From: Mesostigma viride
Lineage: Eukaryota; Streptophyta; Mesostigmatophyceae; Mesostigmatales; Mesostigmataceae
Direction of reading: 5' to 3'
Assembly (NCBI GenBank): GCA_009746045.1
Contig: RPFO01000002.1
Location: 2,324,506 to 2,388,505, forward strand
DNA length: 64,000 nucleotides
Positions within the stretch are counted from its first letter, which is position 1. Each line of letters begins with the position of its first letter. Position numbers and translations under genes: made by a program. The notes under the pieces are model-generated. The model was not told where the DNA came from, ran no database searches, and saw only the letters and a list, made by a program, of their open reading frames with translations. Of this stretch, positions 21,001 through 33,227 are shown in pieces.

Positions 21001-24000
21001 CCCCCACCCTTTTGTGTTTGTCCCCCACCCTTTTGTGTTTGTATGTCCCCCACCCTTTTGTGTTTGTTTGTCCCCCACCCTTTTGTGTTTGTTTGTCCCC
21101 CACCCTTTTGTGTTTGTTTGTCCCCCACCCTTTTGTGTTTGTTTGTCCCCCACCCTTTTGTGTTTGTTTGTCCCCCACCCTTTGTGTTTGTTTGTCCCCC
21201 ACCCTTTTGTGTTTGTTGTCCCCCACCCTTTTGTGTTTGTTTGTCCCCCACCCTTTTGTGTTTGTTTGCCCCCACCCTTTTGTGTTTGTTTGTCCCCCAC
21301 CCTTTTGTGTTTGTTTGTCCCCCACCCTTTTGTGTTTGTTTGTCCCCCACCCTTTTGTGTTTGTCCCCCACCCTTTTGTGTTTGTTTGTCCCCCACCCTT
21401 TTGTGTTTGTTTGCCCCCACCCTTTTGTGTTTGTTTGTCCCCCACCCTTTTGTGTTTGTTTGTCCCCCACCCTTTTGTGTTTGTTTGTCCCCCACCCTTT
21501 TGTGTTTGTTGTCCCCCACCCTTTTGTGTTTGTTTGTCCCCCACCCTTTTGTGTTTGTTTGTCCCCCACCCTTTGTGTTTGTTTGCCCCCACCCTTTTGT
21601 GTTTGTTTGTCCCCCACCCTTTTGTGTTTGTTTGTCCCCCACCCTTTTGTGTTTGTTTGTCCCCCACCCTTTTGTGTTTGTTTGTCCCCCACCCTTTTGT
21701 GTTTGTTTGTCCCCCACCCTTTGTGTTTGTTTGTCCCCCACCCTTTGTGTTTGTTGTCCCCCACCCTTTTGTGTTTGTTTGTCCCCCACCCTTTTGTGTT
21801 TGTTTGCCCCCACCCTTTTGTGTTTGTTTGTCCCCCACCCTTTTGTGTTTGTTTGTCCCCCACCCTTTTGTGTTTGTTTGTCCCCCACCCTTTTGTGTTT
21901 GTCCCCCACCCTTTTGTGTTTGTTTGTCCCCCACCCTTTTGTGTTTGTTTGCCCCCACCCTTTTGTGTTTGTTTGTCCCCCACCCTTTTGTGTTTGTTTG
22001 TCCCCCACCCTTTTGTGTTTGTTTGTCCCCCACCCTTTTGTGTTTGTTGTCCCCCACCCTTTTGTGTTTGTTTGTCCCCCACCCTTTTGTGTTTGTTTGT
22101 CCCCCACCCTTTGTGTTTGTTTGCCCCCACCCTTTTGTGTTTGTTTGTCCCCCACCCTTTTGTGTTTGTTTGTCCCCCACCCTTTTGTGTTTGCCCCCCA
22201 CCCTTTTGTGTTTGTTTGTCCCCCACCCTTTTGTGTTTGTTTGTCCCCCACCCTTTTGTGTTTGTTTGTCCCCCACCCTTTTGTGTTTGTTTGCCCCCAC
22301 CCTTTTGTGTTTGTTGTCCCCCACCCTTTTGTGTTTGTTTGCCCCCACCCTTTTGTGTTTGTTTGTCCCCCACCCTTTTGTGTTTGTTTGTCCCCCACCC
22401 TTTTGTGTTTGTTTGTCCCCCACCCTTTTGTGTTTGTATGTCCCCCACCCTTTTGTGTTTGTTTGTCCCCCACCCTTTTGTGTTTGTTTCCCCCCCCTTT
22501 TGTGTTTGTTTGTCCCCCACCCTTTTGTGTTTGTATGTCCCCCACCCTTTTGTGTTTGTTTGTCCCCCACCCTTTGTGTTTGTTTGCCCCCACCCTTTTG
22601 TGTTTGTTGTCCCCCACCCTTTTGTGTTTGTTTGCCCCCACCCTTTTGTGTTTGTTTGTCCCCCACCCTTTTGTGTTTGTTTGCCCCCACCCTTTTGTGT
22701 TTGTTTGTCCCCCACCCTTTTGTGTTTGTTTGTCCCCCACCTTTTGTGTTTGTTTGTCCCCCACCCTTTTGTGTTTGTTTGCCCCCACCCTTTGTGTTTG
22801 TTTGTCCCCCACCCTTTTGTGTTTGTATGTCCCCCACCCTTTTGTGTTTGTTTGTCCCCCACCCTTTGTGTTTGTTTGCCCCCACCCTTTTGTGTTTGTA
22901 TGTCCCCCACCCTTTTGTGTTTGTTTGCCCCCCACCCTTTTGTGTTTGTTGTCCCCCACCCTTTGTGTTTGTATGTCCCCCACCCTTTTGTGTTTGTCTG
23001 TCCCCCACCCTTTTGTGTTTGTATGTCCCCCACCCTTTGTGTTTGTTTGTCCCCCACCCTTTTGTGTTTGTTTGTCCCCCACCCTTTGTGTTTGTTTGTC
23101 CCCCACCCTTTTGTGTTTGTTTGTCCCCCACCCTTTTGTGTTTGTATGTCCCCCACCCTGTTGTGTTTGTTTGTCCCCCACCCTTTTGTGTTTGTTTGTC
23201 CCCCACCTTTTGTGTTTGTTTCCCCCACCCTTTTGTGTTTGTTTGTCCCCCACCCTTTTGTGTTTGTATGTCCCCCACCCTTTTGTGTTTGTTTGTCCCC
23301 CACCCTTTTGTGTTTGTTTGTCCCCCACCCTTTTGTGTTTGTTTGTCCCCCACCCTTTGTGTTTGTTTGTCCCCCACCCTTTTGTGTTTGTTTGTCCCCC
23401 ACCCTTTTGTGTTTGTATGTCCCCCACCCTTTGTGTTTGTTTGTCCCCCACCCTTTTGTGTTTGTTTGTCCCCCATCCTTTTGTGTTTGTTTCCCCCACC
23501 CTTTTGTGTTTGTTTGTCCCCCACCCTTTTGTGTTTGTATGTCCCCCACCTTTTGTGTTTGTTTGTCCCCCACCCTTTTGTGTTTGTTTGCCCCCACCCT
23601 TTGTGTTTGTTTGTCCCCCACCCTGTTGTGTTTGTTTGCCCCCACCCTTTTGTGTTTGTTGTCCCCCACCCTTTTGTGTTTGTTTGTCCCCCACCCTTTT
23701 GTGTTTGTCCCCCACCCTTTTGTGTTTGTATGTCCCCCACCCTTTTGTGTTTGTTTGTCCCCCACCCTTTTGTGTTTGTTTGTCCCCCACCCTTTTGTGT
23801 TTGTTTGTCCCCCACCCTTTTGTGTTTGTTTGTCCCCCACCCTTTTGTGTTTGTTTGTCCCCCACCCTTTTGTGTTTGTATGTCCCCCACCCTTTGTGTT
23901 TGTATGTCCCCCACCCTTTTGTGTTTGTTGTCCCCCACCCTTTTGTGTTTGTATGTCCCCCACCCTTTGTGTTTGTTTGTCCCCCACCCTTTTGTGTTTG

Positions 24001-27000
24001 TTTGTCCCCCACCCTTTGTGTTTGTTTGTCCCCCACCCTTTTGTGTTTGTTTGTCCCCCACCCTTTTGTGTTTGTATGTCCCCCACCCTGTTGTGTTTGT
24101 ATGTCCCCCACCCTTTTGTGTTTGTTTGTCCCCCATCCTTTTGTGTTTGTTTCCCCCCACCCTTTTGTGTTTGTTTGTCCCCCACCCTTTTGTGTTTGTA
24201 TGTCCCCCACCCTTTTGTGTTTGTTTGTCCCCCACCCTTTTGTGTTTGTTTGTCCCCCACCCTTTTGTGTTTGTTTGTCCCCCACCCTTTGTGTTTGTTT
24301 GTCCCCCACCCTTTTGTGTTTGTTTGTCCCCCACCCTTTTGTGTTTGTATGTCCCCCACCCTTTGTGTTTGTTTGTCCCCCACCCTTTTGTGTTTGTTTG
24401 TCCCCCATCCTTTTGTGTTTGTTTCCCCCCACCCTTTTGTGTTTGTTTGTCCCCCACCCTTTTGTGTTTGTATGTCCCCCACCCTTTTGTGTTTGTTTGT
24501 CCCCCACCCTTTTGTGTTTGTTTGTCCCCCACCCTTTTGTGTTTGTATGTCCCCCACCCTTTTGTGTTTGTTTGTCCCCCACCCTTTTGTGTTTGTTTGT
24601 CCCCCACCCTTTTGTGTTTGTTTGCCCCCACCCTTTTGTGTTTGTATGTCCCCCACCCTTTTGTGTTTGTTTGCCCCCACCCTTTTGTGTTTGTATGTCC
24701 CCCACCCTTTTGTGTTTGTTTGTCCCCCACCCTTTTGTGTTTGTTTGTCCCCCACCCTTATGTGTTTGTATGTCCCCCACCCTTTTGTGTTTGTATGTCC
24801 CCCACCCTTTTGTGTTTGTTTGTCCCCCACCCTTTTGTGTTTGTTTGTCCCCCACCCTTTTGTGTTTTTTTGCCCCCACCCTTTTGTGTTTGTTTGTCCC
24901 CCACCCTTTTGTGTTTGTATGTCCCCCACCCTTTTGTGTTTGTTTCCCCCACCCTTTTGTGTTTGTTTGCCCCCACCCTTTTGTGTTTGTTTGTCCCCCA
25001 CCCTTTTGTGTTTGTTTGTCCCCCACCCTTTTGTGTTTGCCCCCCACCCTTTTGTGTTTGTTTGTCCCCCACCCTTTTGTGTTTGTTTGTCCCCCACCCT
25101 TTTGTGTTTGTTTGCCCCCACCCTTTTGTGTTTGTATGTCCCCCACCCTTTTGTGTTTGTTTGCCCCCACCCTTTTGTGTTTGTTTGTCCCCCACCCTTT
25201 TGTGTTTGTTTCCCCCCACCCTTTTGTGTTTGTTTGCCCCCACCCTTTTGTGTTTGTTTGTCCCCCACCCTTTTGTGTTTGTTTGTCCCCCACCCTTTTG
25301 TGTTTGCCCCCCACCCTTTTGTGTTTGTTTGTCCCCCACCCTTTTGTGTTTGTTTGTCCCCCACCCTTATGTGTTTGTTTGTCCCCCACCCTTTTGTGTT
25401 TGTTTGTCCCCCACCCTTTTGTGTTTGTCCCCCACCCTTTTGTGTTTGTCCCCCACCCTTTTGTGTTTGTTTCCCCCCCACCCTTTTGTGTTTGTTTGTC
25501 CCCCACCCTGTTGTGTTTGTTTGTCCCCCACCCTTTTGTGTTTGTTTGCCCCCACCCTTTTGTGTTTGTTTGCCCCCACCCTTTTGTGTTTGTTTGTCCC
25601 CCACCCTTTTGTGTTTGTTTGTCCCCCACCCTTTTGTGTTTGTCCCCCACCCTTTTGTGTTTGTCCCCCACCCTTTTGTGTTTGTTTCCCCCCACCCTTT
25701 TGTGTTTGTTTCCCCCCACCCTGTTGTGTTTGTTTGTCCCCCACCCTTTTGTGTTTGTCCCCCACCCTGTTGTGTTTGTTTGTCCCCCACCCTTTTGTGT
25801 TTGTTTGTCCCCCACCCTTTTGTGTTTGTCTGCCCCCACCCTTTTGTGTTTGTTTGTCCCCCACCCTTTTGTGTTTGTTTGTCCCCCACCCTTTTGTGTT
25901 TGTTTGTCCCCCACCCTGTTGTGTTTGTTTGTCCCCCACCCTTTTGTGTTTGTTTGCCCCCCACCCTTTTGTGTTTGTTTTGCCCCCACCCTTTTGTGTT
26001 TGTTTGTCCCCCACCCTTTTGTGTTTGTATGTCCCCCACCCTTTTGTGTTTGTATGTCCCCCACCCTTTTGTGTTTGTTTGTCCCCCACCCTTTTGTGTT
26101 TGTATGTCCCCCACCCTTTTGTGTTTGTTTGCCCCCACCCTGTTGTGTTTGTTTGTCCCCCATCCTTTTGTGTTTGTTTGCCCCCCACCCTTTTGTGTTT
26201 GTTTGTCCCCCACCCTTTTGTGTTTGTTTGTCCCCCACCCTTTTGTGTTTGTTTGTCCCCCACCCTTTTGTGTTTGTTTGCCCCCCACCCTTTTGTGTTT
26301 GTTTGTCCCCCACCCTTTTGTGTTTGTTTGTCCCCCACCCTTTTGTGTTTGTTTGTCCCCCACCCTTTTGTGTTTGTTTGTCCCCCACCCTTTTGTGTTT
26401 GTATGTCCCCCACCCTTTTGTGTTTGTTTGCCCCCACCCTTTTGTGTTTGTATGTCCCCCACCCTTTTGTGTTTGTATGTCCCCCACCCTTTTGTGTTTG
26501 TTTGTCCCCCACCCTTTTGTGTTTGTATGTCCCCCACCCTTTTGTGTTTGTTTGTCCCCCACCCTGTTGTGTTTGTTTGTCCCCCACCCTTTTGTGTTTG
26601 TTTGTCCCCCACCCTTTTGTGTTTGTTTGCCCCCACCCTTTTGTGTTTGTTTGTCCCCCACCCTTTTGTGTTTGTATGTCCCCCACCCTTTTGTGTTTGT
26701 TTGTCCCCCACCCTTTTGTGTTTGTTTGTCCCCCACCCTTTTGTGTTTGTTTGTCCCCCACCCTTTTGTGTTTGTTTGTCCCCCACCCTTTTGTGTTTGT
26801 TTGTCCCCCACCCTTTTGTGTTTGTATGTCCCCCACCCTTTTGTGTTTGTTTGCCCCCACCCTTTTGTGTTTGTTTGCCCCTCACCCTTTTGTGTTTGTT
26901 TGTCCCCCACCCTTTTGTGTTTGTTTGTCCCCCACCCTTTTGTGTTTGTTTGCCCCCACCCTTTTGTGTTTGTTTGTCCCCCACCCTTTTGTGTTTGTTT

Positions 27001-29919
27001 GTCCCCCACCCTTTTGTGTTTGTTTGTCCCCCACCCTTTTGTGTTTGTATGTCCCCCACCCTTTTGTGTTTGTTTGTCCCCCACCCTTTTGTGTTTGTTT
27101 GTCCCCCACCCTTTTGTGTTTGTTTGCCCCCCACCCTTTTGTGTTTGTTTGTCCCCCACCCTTTTGTGTTTGTTTGCCCCCCGGTGGGGGGATATATGGT
27201 CTAGTGCTGATGGGTGGCGGCTGGATCGCATGGCTGGGTGTCACCCTTGTTTGGCATCATCCACCTCTGGAGTCATCCAAGTTACATGCTGAGCTGGGCC
27301 AGGTGCAGCTCCCATGGAGGCGCCGCAAATCCTGTGTGTGCTGCCAGCTGGCAGGCTATTTGCCGTCACCACCACAATTGGCACCGCTCTGCCCTGTGTG
27401 TCTGCCGTGGCATGTGCCCATAACTTGCCGCGCTTCTGGCCGCTGCTGCCGCCATCGTCCGGCACCATGGTCCCTGCAGGCGCCAGACAAGGGGCTTCCC
27501 GCGCCCGACGCTGTGCTGTTCCTTCAGATCCCCGTGGAGGTGAGCGCCCACATGCCCCAGGTGGCAGATGCCTGCACCTCCCTTGCCGCCGTGTGTCATC
27601 AATCATCAGAGCACATGTGCACGTCATCTGCCCCTTTGCAGATGCGGGGCGGTGTGTGGTGCGCACACCATGCCAGGTGTCAGGGAGGTGGAGGCGGGGG
27701 GGGGCGCTGCCTGGTTAGCAGCTTGAAGCACTTGGAGGCCAGTTTGCGTATAAAAGTTTACTCAGAAAGTTACTTCTAATATACTGGCATGTATGTGTAT
27801 GTATTGAGGCGATGTGTAGCTGCCATTTCGACAAGAGTGAGCTAATGTGCTTTGATGGTGTGGCCACGAGGTGTTTTGCATGAGAACAAGGGACGTCACG
27901 TGTCCCTGACTTGAGTCTTCATGCGGTGCTTCTTGCCTAGTCACAGGGTTTTGTGGCCATGCTTGCTTCTCTTTTCCTGGTTGTTGATGTTGTTGTTGTG
28001 GGGGGGGGGGGGGTGGCGGGCGGCGGCGGCGGCGGTAATGGTCATCTGCCGCCGGTGTTGTCGGTGTTGTCAATATGGCCAACGTTTCGATGGGGCACCA
28101 GCTGGCGGCGTCTCGAGGCGGTTACGGCGAGGAGCGCTACGAGAAAGTGGAGTTTCAGAAGCTGGTGACTTCACAGTTTGCCAGGCTTCGGTCGTCCACA
28201 TGGAAGGTACGACCCCTTGCGGGGCGGCAGCGTCAAATAACAAGGACAGCTGAGAGGGGCAAGCACAGTGTGAGGGAAGCACGGGCGTCCGAGTAGTCTG
28301 CCGCAGCTTGGGGCCATGATGGGAGGTTCCCGTGTCACGGTTTTGGTGCTGTTGCCCTTCAGCGATGCTCTGTTGGTGTCAAGGTGCTGTCATACTGGCC
28401 TTTTGGTTAGGACCCCTGGGTTGCATTGCCCAGGGGGACTGTGTAGGGTACAACCGCCAAGCTCGCAATATGCGCCACAACCATTCTCTAGTGTAGGTAA
28501 TCATGGCCCCACAGAATGGTGCTCGGCTTGTCTGCCCCTGTTAGTGTATCTTGATGACAGGATCAAGAGCTTATTGGCCTTACGCGACCTGGGAATCAGA
28601 GCATTCTACCATAGCACAACATCTGTATCAAGGCTGTGAGGAGCAAGTTTTCATGGCCACCCTGGTACCCATTCTCGTCTCTCTTCATCTAGAAGCACCT
28701 GTTGTTGTGTACAGGGACACTTTTTATTTTCTGGCACAGATTGATTACATAAAGGTTCGGCTTATCAAGGGTATCTGTTTTTGGAAAATCCAAGCGCCTA
28801 GGCTGGCCACCGGGGGGCTGTGTGGTAATTCAGGGGGGCACATAGCAAGCGCCAGGCATGCACGATGGCGGCACATCCAGACATGCGCATCGGCACCAGC
28901 GACGTCACAAACAGGCATGTCATGGTAGGGCAGCGTAGCATGGTTGGAGGATCGTCAAAGGCCATGTGTGTGGGCAGCATTGTGCCTCCATGAAGTATGG
29001 GATAGTTATGTAATCTTACGTCCGTACTCGGACATACATGCGTATTGTCCCCCCAAATACGGCAGTACCCCGCCGTGTAGTACGCATGTGTGCCGGTAAT
29101 ACGTTACTTGGACTTCAAAATTTTGGGCGTACGAGAATAACGATAACTTTCACAATATGGAAAGCCCTTGACATGCTTTACGTGATGTACAACTGACATA
29201 AGCTACCTTAATTTATCTGCTAACTTTTCACAAAGCTAGGAGGGGTTTGATGGCATGAATTACGAGGGTGGCGTGCAGTCATGCATGGATATTGTACTTT
29301 GAGCTACTTGTACTTTGTGCTATGATTTTGGAAATTCATATTTTGCCCACCTATAGAACCTTTTTTTCGGGCCCACGTATGTACCCATACCACGTATTGC
29401 CGAACGCAATCTCACCCAATCTGCGATGCTGCGGCATCCGACAGTGTGTCGTGGATGCACATAATATTGGGCTGGGCTCAAGCACCATTGGCGCAGAAAC
29501 TTTACCTCACTTCCTCACTGAACTGGCCCGACTAGTGGGATTTCCCCGTTGATAGGGGAATCAGCCCGCTTATGCAACACGTGCAACGATTGCCCAGTTA
29601 TGCAGTGGCAACAAGTATCATTGCTGCAGCTCCTAGTGAGGGTATCTTCGCATAGGAATGGGTGACCTAAAGACAGCATGTCGTGGCAGAGTGGGGATGG
29701 CTGAGTGTGAAAGAGGGACATGCTTACTGTAGGCGACGGTTCCAGCATGCCATTCTAATTCTAATTACCTTTTGTTAGCATTCCTTTTCTTTCCGCTCAT
29801 GTTTGCAGGTGATTGATGCGTCAATGCCAATTGCAAAGGTCACTGAAGAGGTTTGCCAGGCAGCCATGGAATGTGTACAAAAGTGTTCTGGTGATGCCCC
29901 ACTAAATGAGTTGTGGTAA
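15096..29919 (+). CDS. Thymidylate kinase (dTMP kinase), five exons
   Basis: Exons 15096-15364, 16410-16521, 27480-27539, 28102-28206 and 29809-29919 join to 657 nt, 218 aa (human enzyme 212). All introns are GT-AG and phases match. The enzyme phosphorylates dTMP to dTDP for DNA synthesis. Visible motifs: P-loop [10 protein letters not shown] (23-32), [16 protein letters not shown] with D106-R107 (DRY box), [20 protein letters not shown] (~132-145), lid [10 protein letters not shown] (152-161), and a C-terminal LNELW. A second ATG at 15117 (Met8) sits in an ideal GCCGCCATGG context and may be the real start. Intron 2 is about 11 kb and contains the minisatellite 16701-27181; the other introns are 1045, 562 and 1602 bp. 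An AATAAA overlaps the stop. Family assignment is very secure. Confidence 0.95.
19409..19725. repeat. Higher-order repeat block, copy 1 (317 bp)
   Basis: A run of about 13 variant units that recurs with the same order of variants at 21268-21584 and 21806-22122. All three span exactly 317 bp between equivalent GCCCCCACCC landmarks. It shows that the array grows by segmental duplication as well as by single-unit slippage. Confidence 0.85.
21268..21584. repeat. Higher-order repeat block, copy 2 (317 bp)
   Basis: Same order of 25-, 24- and 21-bp variant units as the blocks at 19409-19725 and 21806-22122. Confidence 0.85.
21806..22122. repeat. Higher-order repeat block, copy 3 (317 bp)
   Basis: Third occurrence of the 317-bp block. 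The ~85 bp before it also match the region before copy 1, except for one TTGT/TATGT difference, so the duplicated segment is longer than the core block. Confidence 0.85.
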
Positions 29920-30780
29920 TAAATGTATTCCAGGTCCAGTCCATCAGACAGACCCGGATGCTAATGATGATGCAGTAAGGCTACCAAAGACCATTTTTGT
30001 GTGTGAAAGCAGTCATGGTTGCATGTGTGAAATGGTCACCAATTTCTATAAAACCAAAGGTCGATGTGAGTCATGAGCATGAGCTGATGCTCAAATGTGT
30101 GGATCTTTGTTGCATCCTTTTTAAGTTTTGCACTATGAAGGCTCAGGGATGCCTGCACTGGTGAGTGCTTGAGATTGATGGCCAATGCTGGACATGGCCC
30201 CTAGCATCGATGTAGACGTGTTGTCTGTGTATAACCAGTCATGAAACACGGAAGATGCATAGCTACTTTGAGTATTATGACTAATGTCCTTATGGTAACG
30301 AACGGGGGCGGAACAAGCTTTACAAGTGGATTCGAAGACTTGAAAAGGTCTCTGGTGGGACAGAATATCAAGACACGGTGTGGCATGCCAAACTCCGCAC
30401 AAGCATGTGTGACATGGTACCGCATGCACATATGTCCATTGAGAATGATAAATTACGGAGGTGAGATTGGCATGCAACATAAGGAAAACCCTGAAAAGAA
30501 GAAGAACCCTGAAGAATCTGACACGGAAATCCAAGGTAGCCAGTGCAGCAACCGGATCCTACTAGCCAATGAGCTGACGATTCCTGACTGGCATGCAACA
30601 CAGCGCTCCGTGTATGTCATTACATTAAATTAACATTAAATTCTAACATGACTCCGTTTGGAGATCATGTAGCACGTATTCCATTGCTGATGGGTGGGGG
30701 TGAGCGGAGCCGCGAAAAGTAACTAAGCTAACTCTAAGCTAATCTAAGCTAAGCTACAAAATCCTAGCTACTCTACTCAG
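29920..30780. other. 3' flank of thymidylate kinase, no further gene seen
   Basis: The thymidylate kinase 3' UTR should lie in the first part. No domain was recognised in the short frames. Near 30720-30760 there are degenerate CTAAGCTA repeats, which probably form the 3' tail of the minus-strand LINE that follows. Confidence 0.5.
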
Positions 30781-30828
30781 CAAAGCGCCCCTTCCTCCTG
30801 GGGGGGGGCTTGCCCACACGGGCTGGCG

Positions 30829-32100
30829 TCAGTGGCGTGTGGGCGCATGGACACTGGTCTGCCACCTCTTCTTGTCCTGCATAGCAGTCCAAGCAAGAGG
30901 GAGGCAGGAAATGCGGTGCACAAACTGGGCTGGGACCACTAGGTCGGCCAGCAACTGATCTGTATAGCTAATGGCAGGTCTACCTGCCCTGCGAGGCTTG
31001 TCCCTGGGGCCAGGCCAGGTCAGGATATGCCGCCCTGGCTGGCCATGAAGGCGCTGGGGGCCAGCCAGACCATGGGCGGTGTCTACCTGACCAGTGGTTC
31101 GAGCAAGATGTCCTACAAATGCTATTCTACGCTGCCTAATCTCATCCGAAATACGGGGCATACCCTTATACAAAGACTTAAGCGACCTATGCGTGGAAAA
31201 CCCTACGTTCAGAACCTGTCGGAGTGATCCTGTGTACTGTACCGTTCAGCCGCGTGACCAGCTTGTCCGTTAGCGTCCATGCCTCGGCGCCGTAGGTGAG
31301 CACCGTGAGAACCAAGACCTTGAAGAGCACGCGCTTGCGGTCCTCGCCAAGGTCCTTCGAGTGCCGCCGGGCCCGAGTAGGTGTTGAGCGAGCGGAGCCT
31401 GGCCCAGGCCAGGCCGATGCGGGTGTCCTGACGTCCTCAGCACGGTGTCGGCAGGAAGCATGCTCCCTAGCAGTTCGAAGTAATCACGGACCGGGACCTC
31501 AGACCCGTCGAGCAGCGGCGGGAGCGGCGGGCGAGTGCAGGTAGCACCAATCACCATCGCCTCTGTTTTGACGCTTATCTCCAGCCCTACCGCTCGCACC
31601 TTATAAAGCCCAGACATGCAGTCCAGCCAGGTCTGAATATGCTTGGGGCGCTTGATGACGGTGGTATCATCCGCATAAATCAGGTCGGACAGGCGATAGC
31701 CAGGGCGCGCCACCGCCGCCCTCACTGCGGTATAGTTAACAAATAAGGATGTCGACCAAGCCAGGTTCAAACCCCTTGTGCATGTCATGCTGGACAAAAA
31801 CAAAGGTTTTGGGCTGACGATCCAGCTTAGTAACCAGTACCGAGGAGTGTGCATTTCGTTGTTTCAGATCAGGCCCGTGCTCAAGCTGCTCAAGCGCATG
31901 ATCCTTATCTGCCTCCGTTATGCTCTTTACAGTCACATTGGGGAGAGCCAAATGGGCGGCCCAGGCGCTTGCAACACAGTCATGACCATCTTCGTCATCA
32001 TTGTGCCGGCGTCATCAAGGAGTCGAGATCATGCAGCCCGATGAATTTCCCGCCATCCTCATCTTTGTCAATCTCATCAAGACTTTTGATCCTGTTTAAT
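30829..32100 (-). pseudogene. LINE ORF2 remnant (reverse transcriptase with YADD)
   Basis: The frame at 31854-31270 contains YRLSDLIYADDTTVI, the catalytic YADD box of a reverse transcriptase, then the ...GLEISVKTEAMVIG stretch. Just upstream in another frame lies the weak KGFEPGLVDI equivalent of the GxxxGCPLSP motif. The frame at 31173-30829 has RISDEIRQRRIAFVGHLAR, a C-terminal LINE motif. Frames are broken. Confidence 0.75.
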
Positions 32101-32529
32101 GAATTCATTAATTAATTAAACTCGTGCTCCCGTTGGGGAGTCACGGAGCACCGAAGTGCTTTTAATCCCTGACAGTGTGTGCACAACAGGAGAAAGGGCA
32201 GAAACCCCCTGTCTCCTTCATGCCTGAGGCATGCCACAGCTGCATTCGGGCACGCTAGCTAAACAGACACGCTAACGATCCGGCAATCTGTGGGTGCAAT
32301 AAGACCCATGTGAGCATGGCATAACAAGGAGCGTGGGCTAGTAAACTGATCATAGCCAGGGCGTAGCATGGCTGTACAAGGACTAAGCTAAGGCTACATG
32401 GCTGGTTGTGTACTGTGCGTTAGCGGTGCACGTGACTAGGTATGTTGGCACGGCTAGGCAAACGTTCTAAGTATTGCTGCCATAGCGGCAGTGACTACCA
32501 GTGGGTACAAGCTAGGGCTATTAGCTAGT

Positions 32530-33227
32530 CTAGCCCGCGGGGGGCGTCCACATCTTGTGGTTGATCATCAGGTCCCCGCCCCTCCAGTACACCTTGGGCT
32601 TCTGGGGGTCCTGCTTGTGGCGGAGGTACTCCGGCCACAAGTCGCGTCGCTGCTGCTGCTGAGCGGGGTTCAGGTCGTCGTCCAGCGTCCAGGTGAGGTC
32701 GTGCAACCGCTTGCGACGAGAGAGGAACCGCTGCTTGTCCTCACGGGAGGGGAAGGTGAGCAGAACTGGTGGGGGAGCCGCCTTGTCCCGTGAGTGCCGG
32801 TGGGGAAGGCGGTGACACCCACGCAGTTCTACCTCACCTATATACCAGGCCCATGAGGGTAAGGAGCTGGTCCTTGAGCTCGTCGGCAAGGGAGGTTGAC
32901 GTCTCACCTGGCTTCTGGGGGAAACGACGCAGCACCACTCGACACTCGCGGCGAGCGCGGTCGGTGGCCTCCCGTTGGTTGGCCTGGCGGAGGTCCTCCA
33001 GCTCCTGGAGCTTCGTGGCGATGGCGTCGGTGGTTGAGGCGGTCGCTGACCGCAGCAGGTCCGCATAGGAGAGCGGCAGAAGGTCGCCAGCATCCATGCA
33101 GCCGGGGTGGCTGGGATGCGATGGTGGCCGTCTGCTCCGCTATCTTTGGGACCTGTGAGGCCAGGGCCTCGGTGTGAGCGGTGATGGCTTCAAGCTTCTT
33201 CATGAGCACGCCGCACTTGCCCTCCAC
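32530..33227 (-). pseudogene. LINE ORF1 remnant
   Basis: Two overlapping broken frames. The upstream part (33227-32834) has coiled-coil-like heptads (MKKLEAITAHTEALASQV, then TKLQELEDLRQANQREATD) and RECRVVLRRFP. The downstream part has VLLTFPSREDKQRFLSRRK, LDDDLNPAQQQQR, KPKVYWRGGDLMI. This order of coiled coil, RRM-like and C-terminal domain is that of L1-type ORF1 RNA-binding chaperones. A frameshift near 32830-32850 separates the two pieces. Confidence 0.7.

Larger units (their letters stand above)
16701..27181. repeat. ~10.5 kb minisatellite of ~25-bp units inside an intron
   Basis: Tandem units read CCCCCACCC followed by TTTTGTG and TTTGTTTGT. Roughly 420 copies are inferred from length. 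Frequent variants are TATG for TTTG, a one-base-shorter TTTG spacer, CCTTTGTG lacking one T, a 21-bp short unit, and occasional CCTGTTGTG or CCCCCATCC. The array lies between exons 2 and 3 of thymidylate kinase, ~180 bp after the donor and ~300 bp before the next acceptor. The plus (sense) strand is almost pure C/T/G with pyrimidine bias. No stop triplet occurs in either strand of the unit, which produces ORFs thousands of codons long in all frames; none is a gene. Confidence 0.98.

Noticed and set aside
16701-27181. CRISPR array
   Set aside because: Units are contiguous variants without unique spacers, the genome is eukaryotic, and no cas genes are present.
16420-27779. Giant open frames of 2,700-3,742 codons on both strands across the repeat array
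   Set aside because: They exist in all frames because the repeat lacks stop triplets on either strand. Their sequences are pure repeat translation, and known kinase exons flank the array as an intron.
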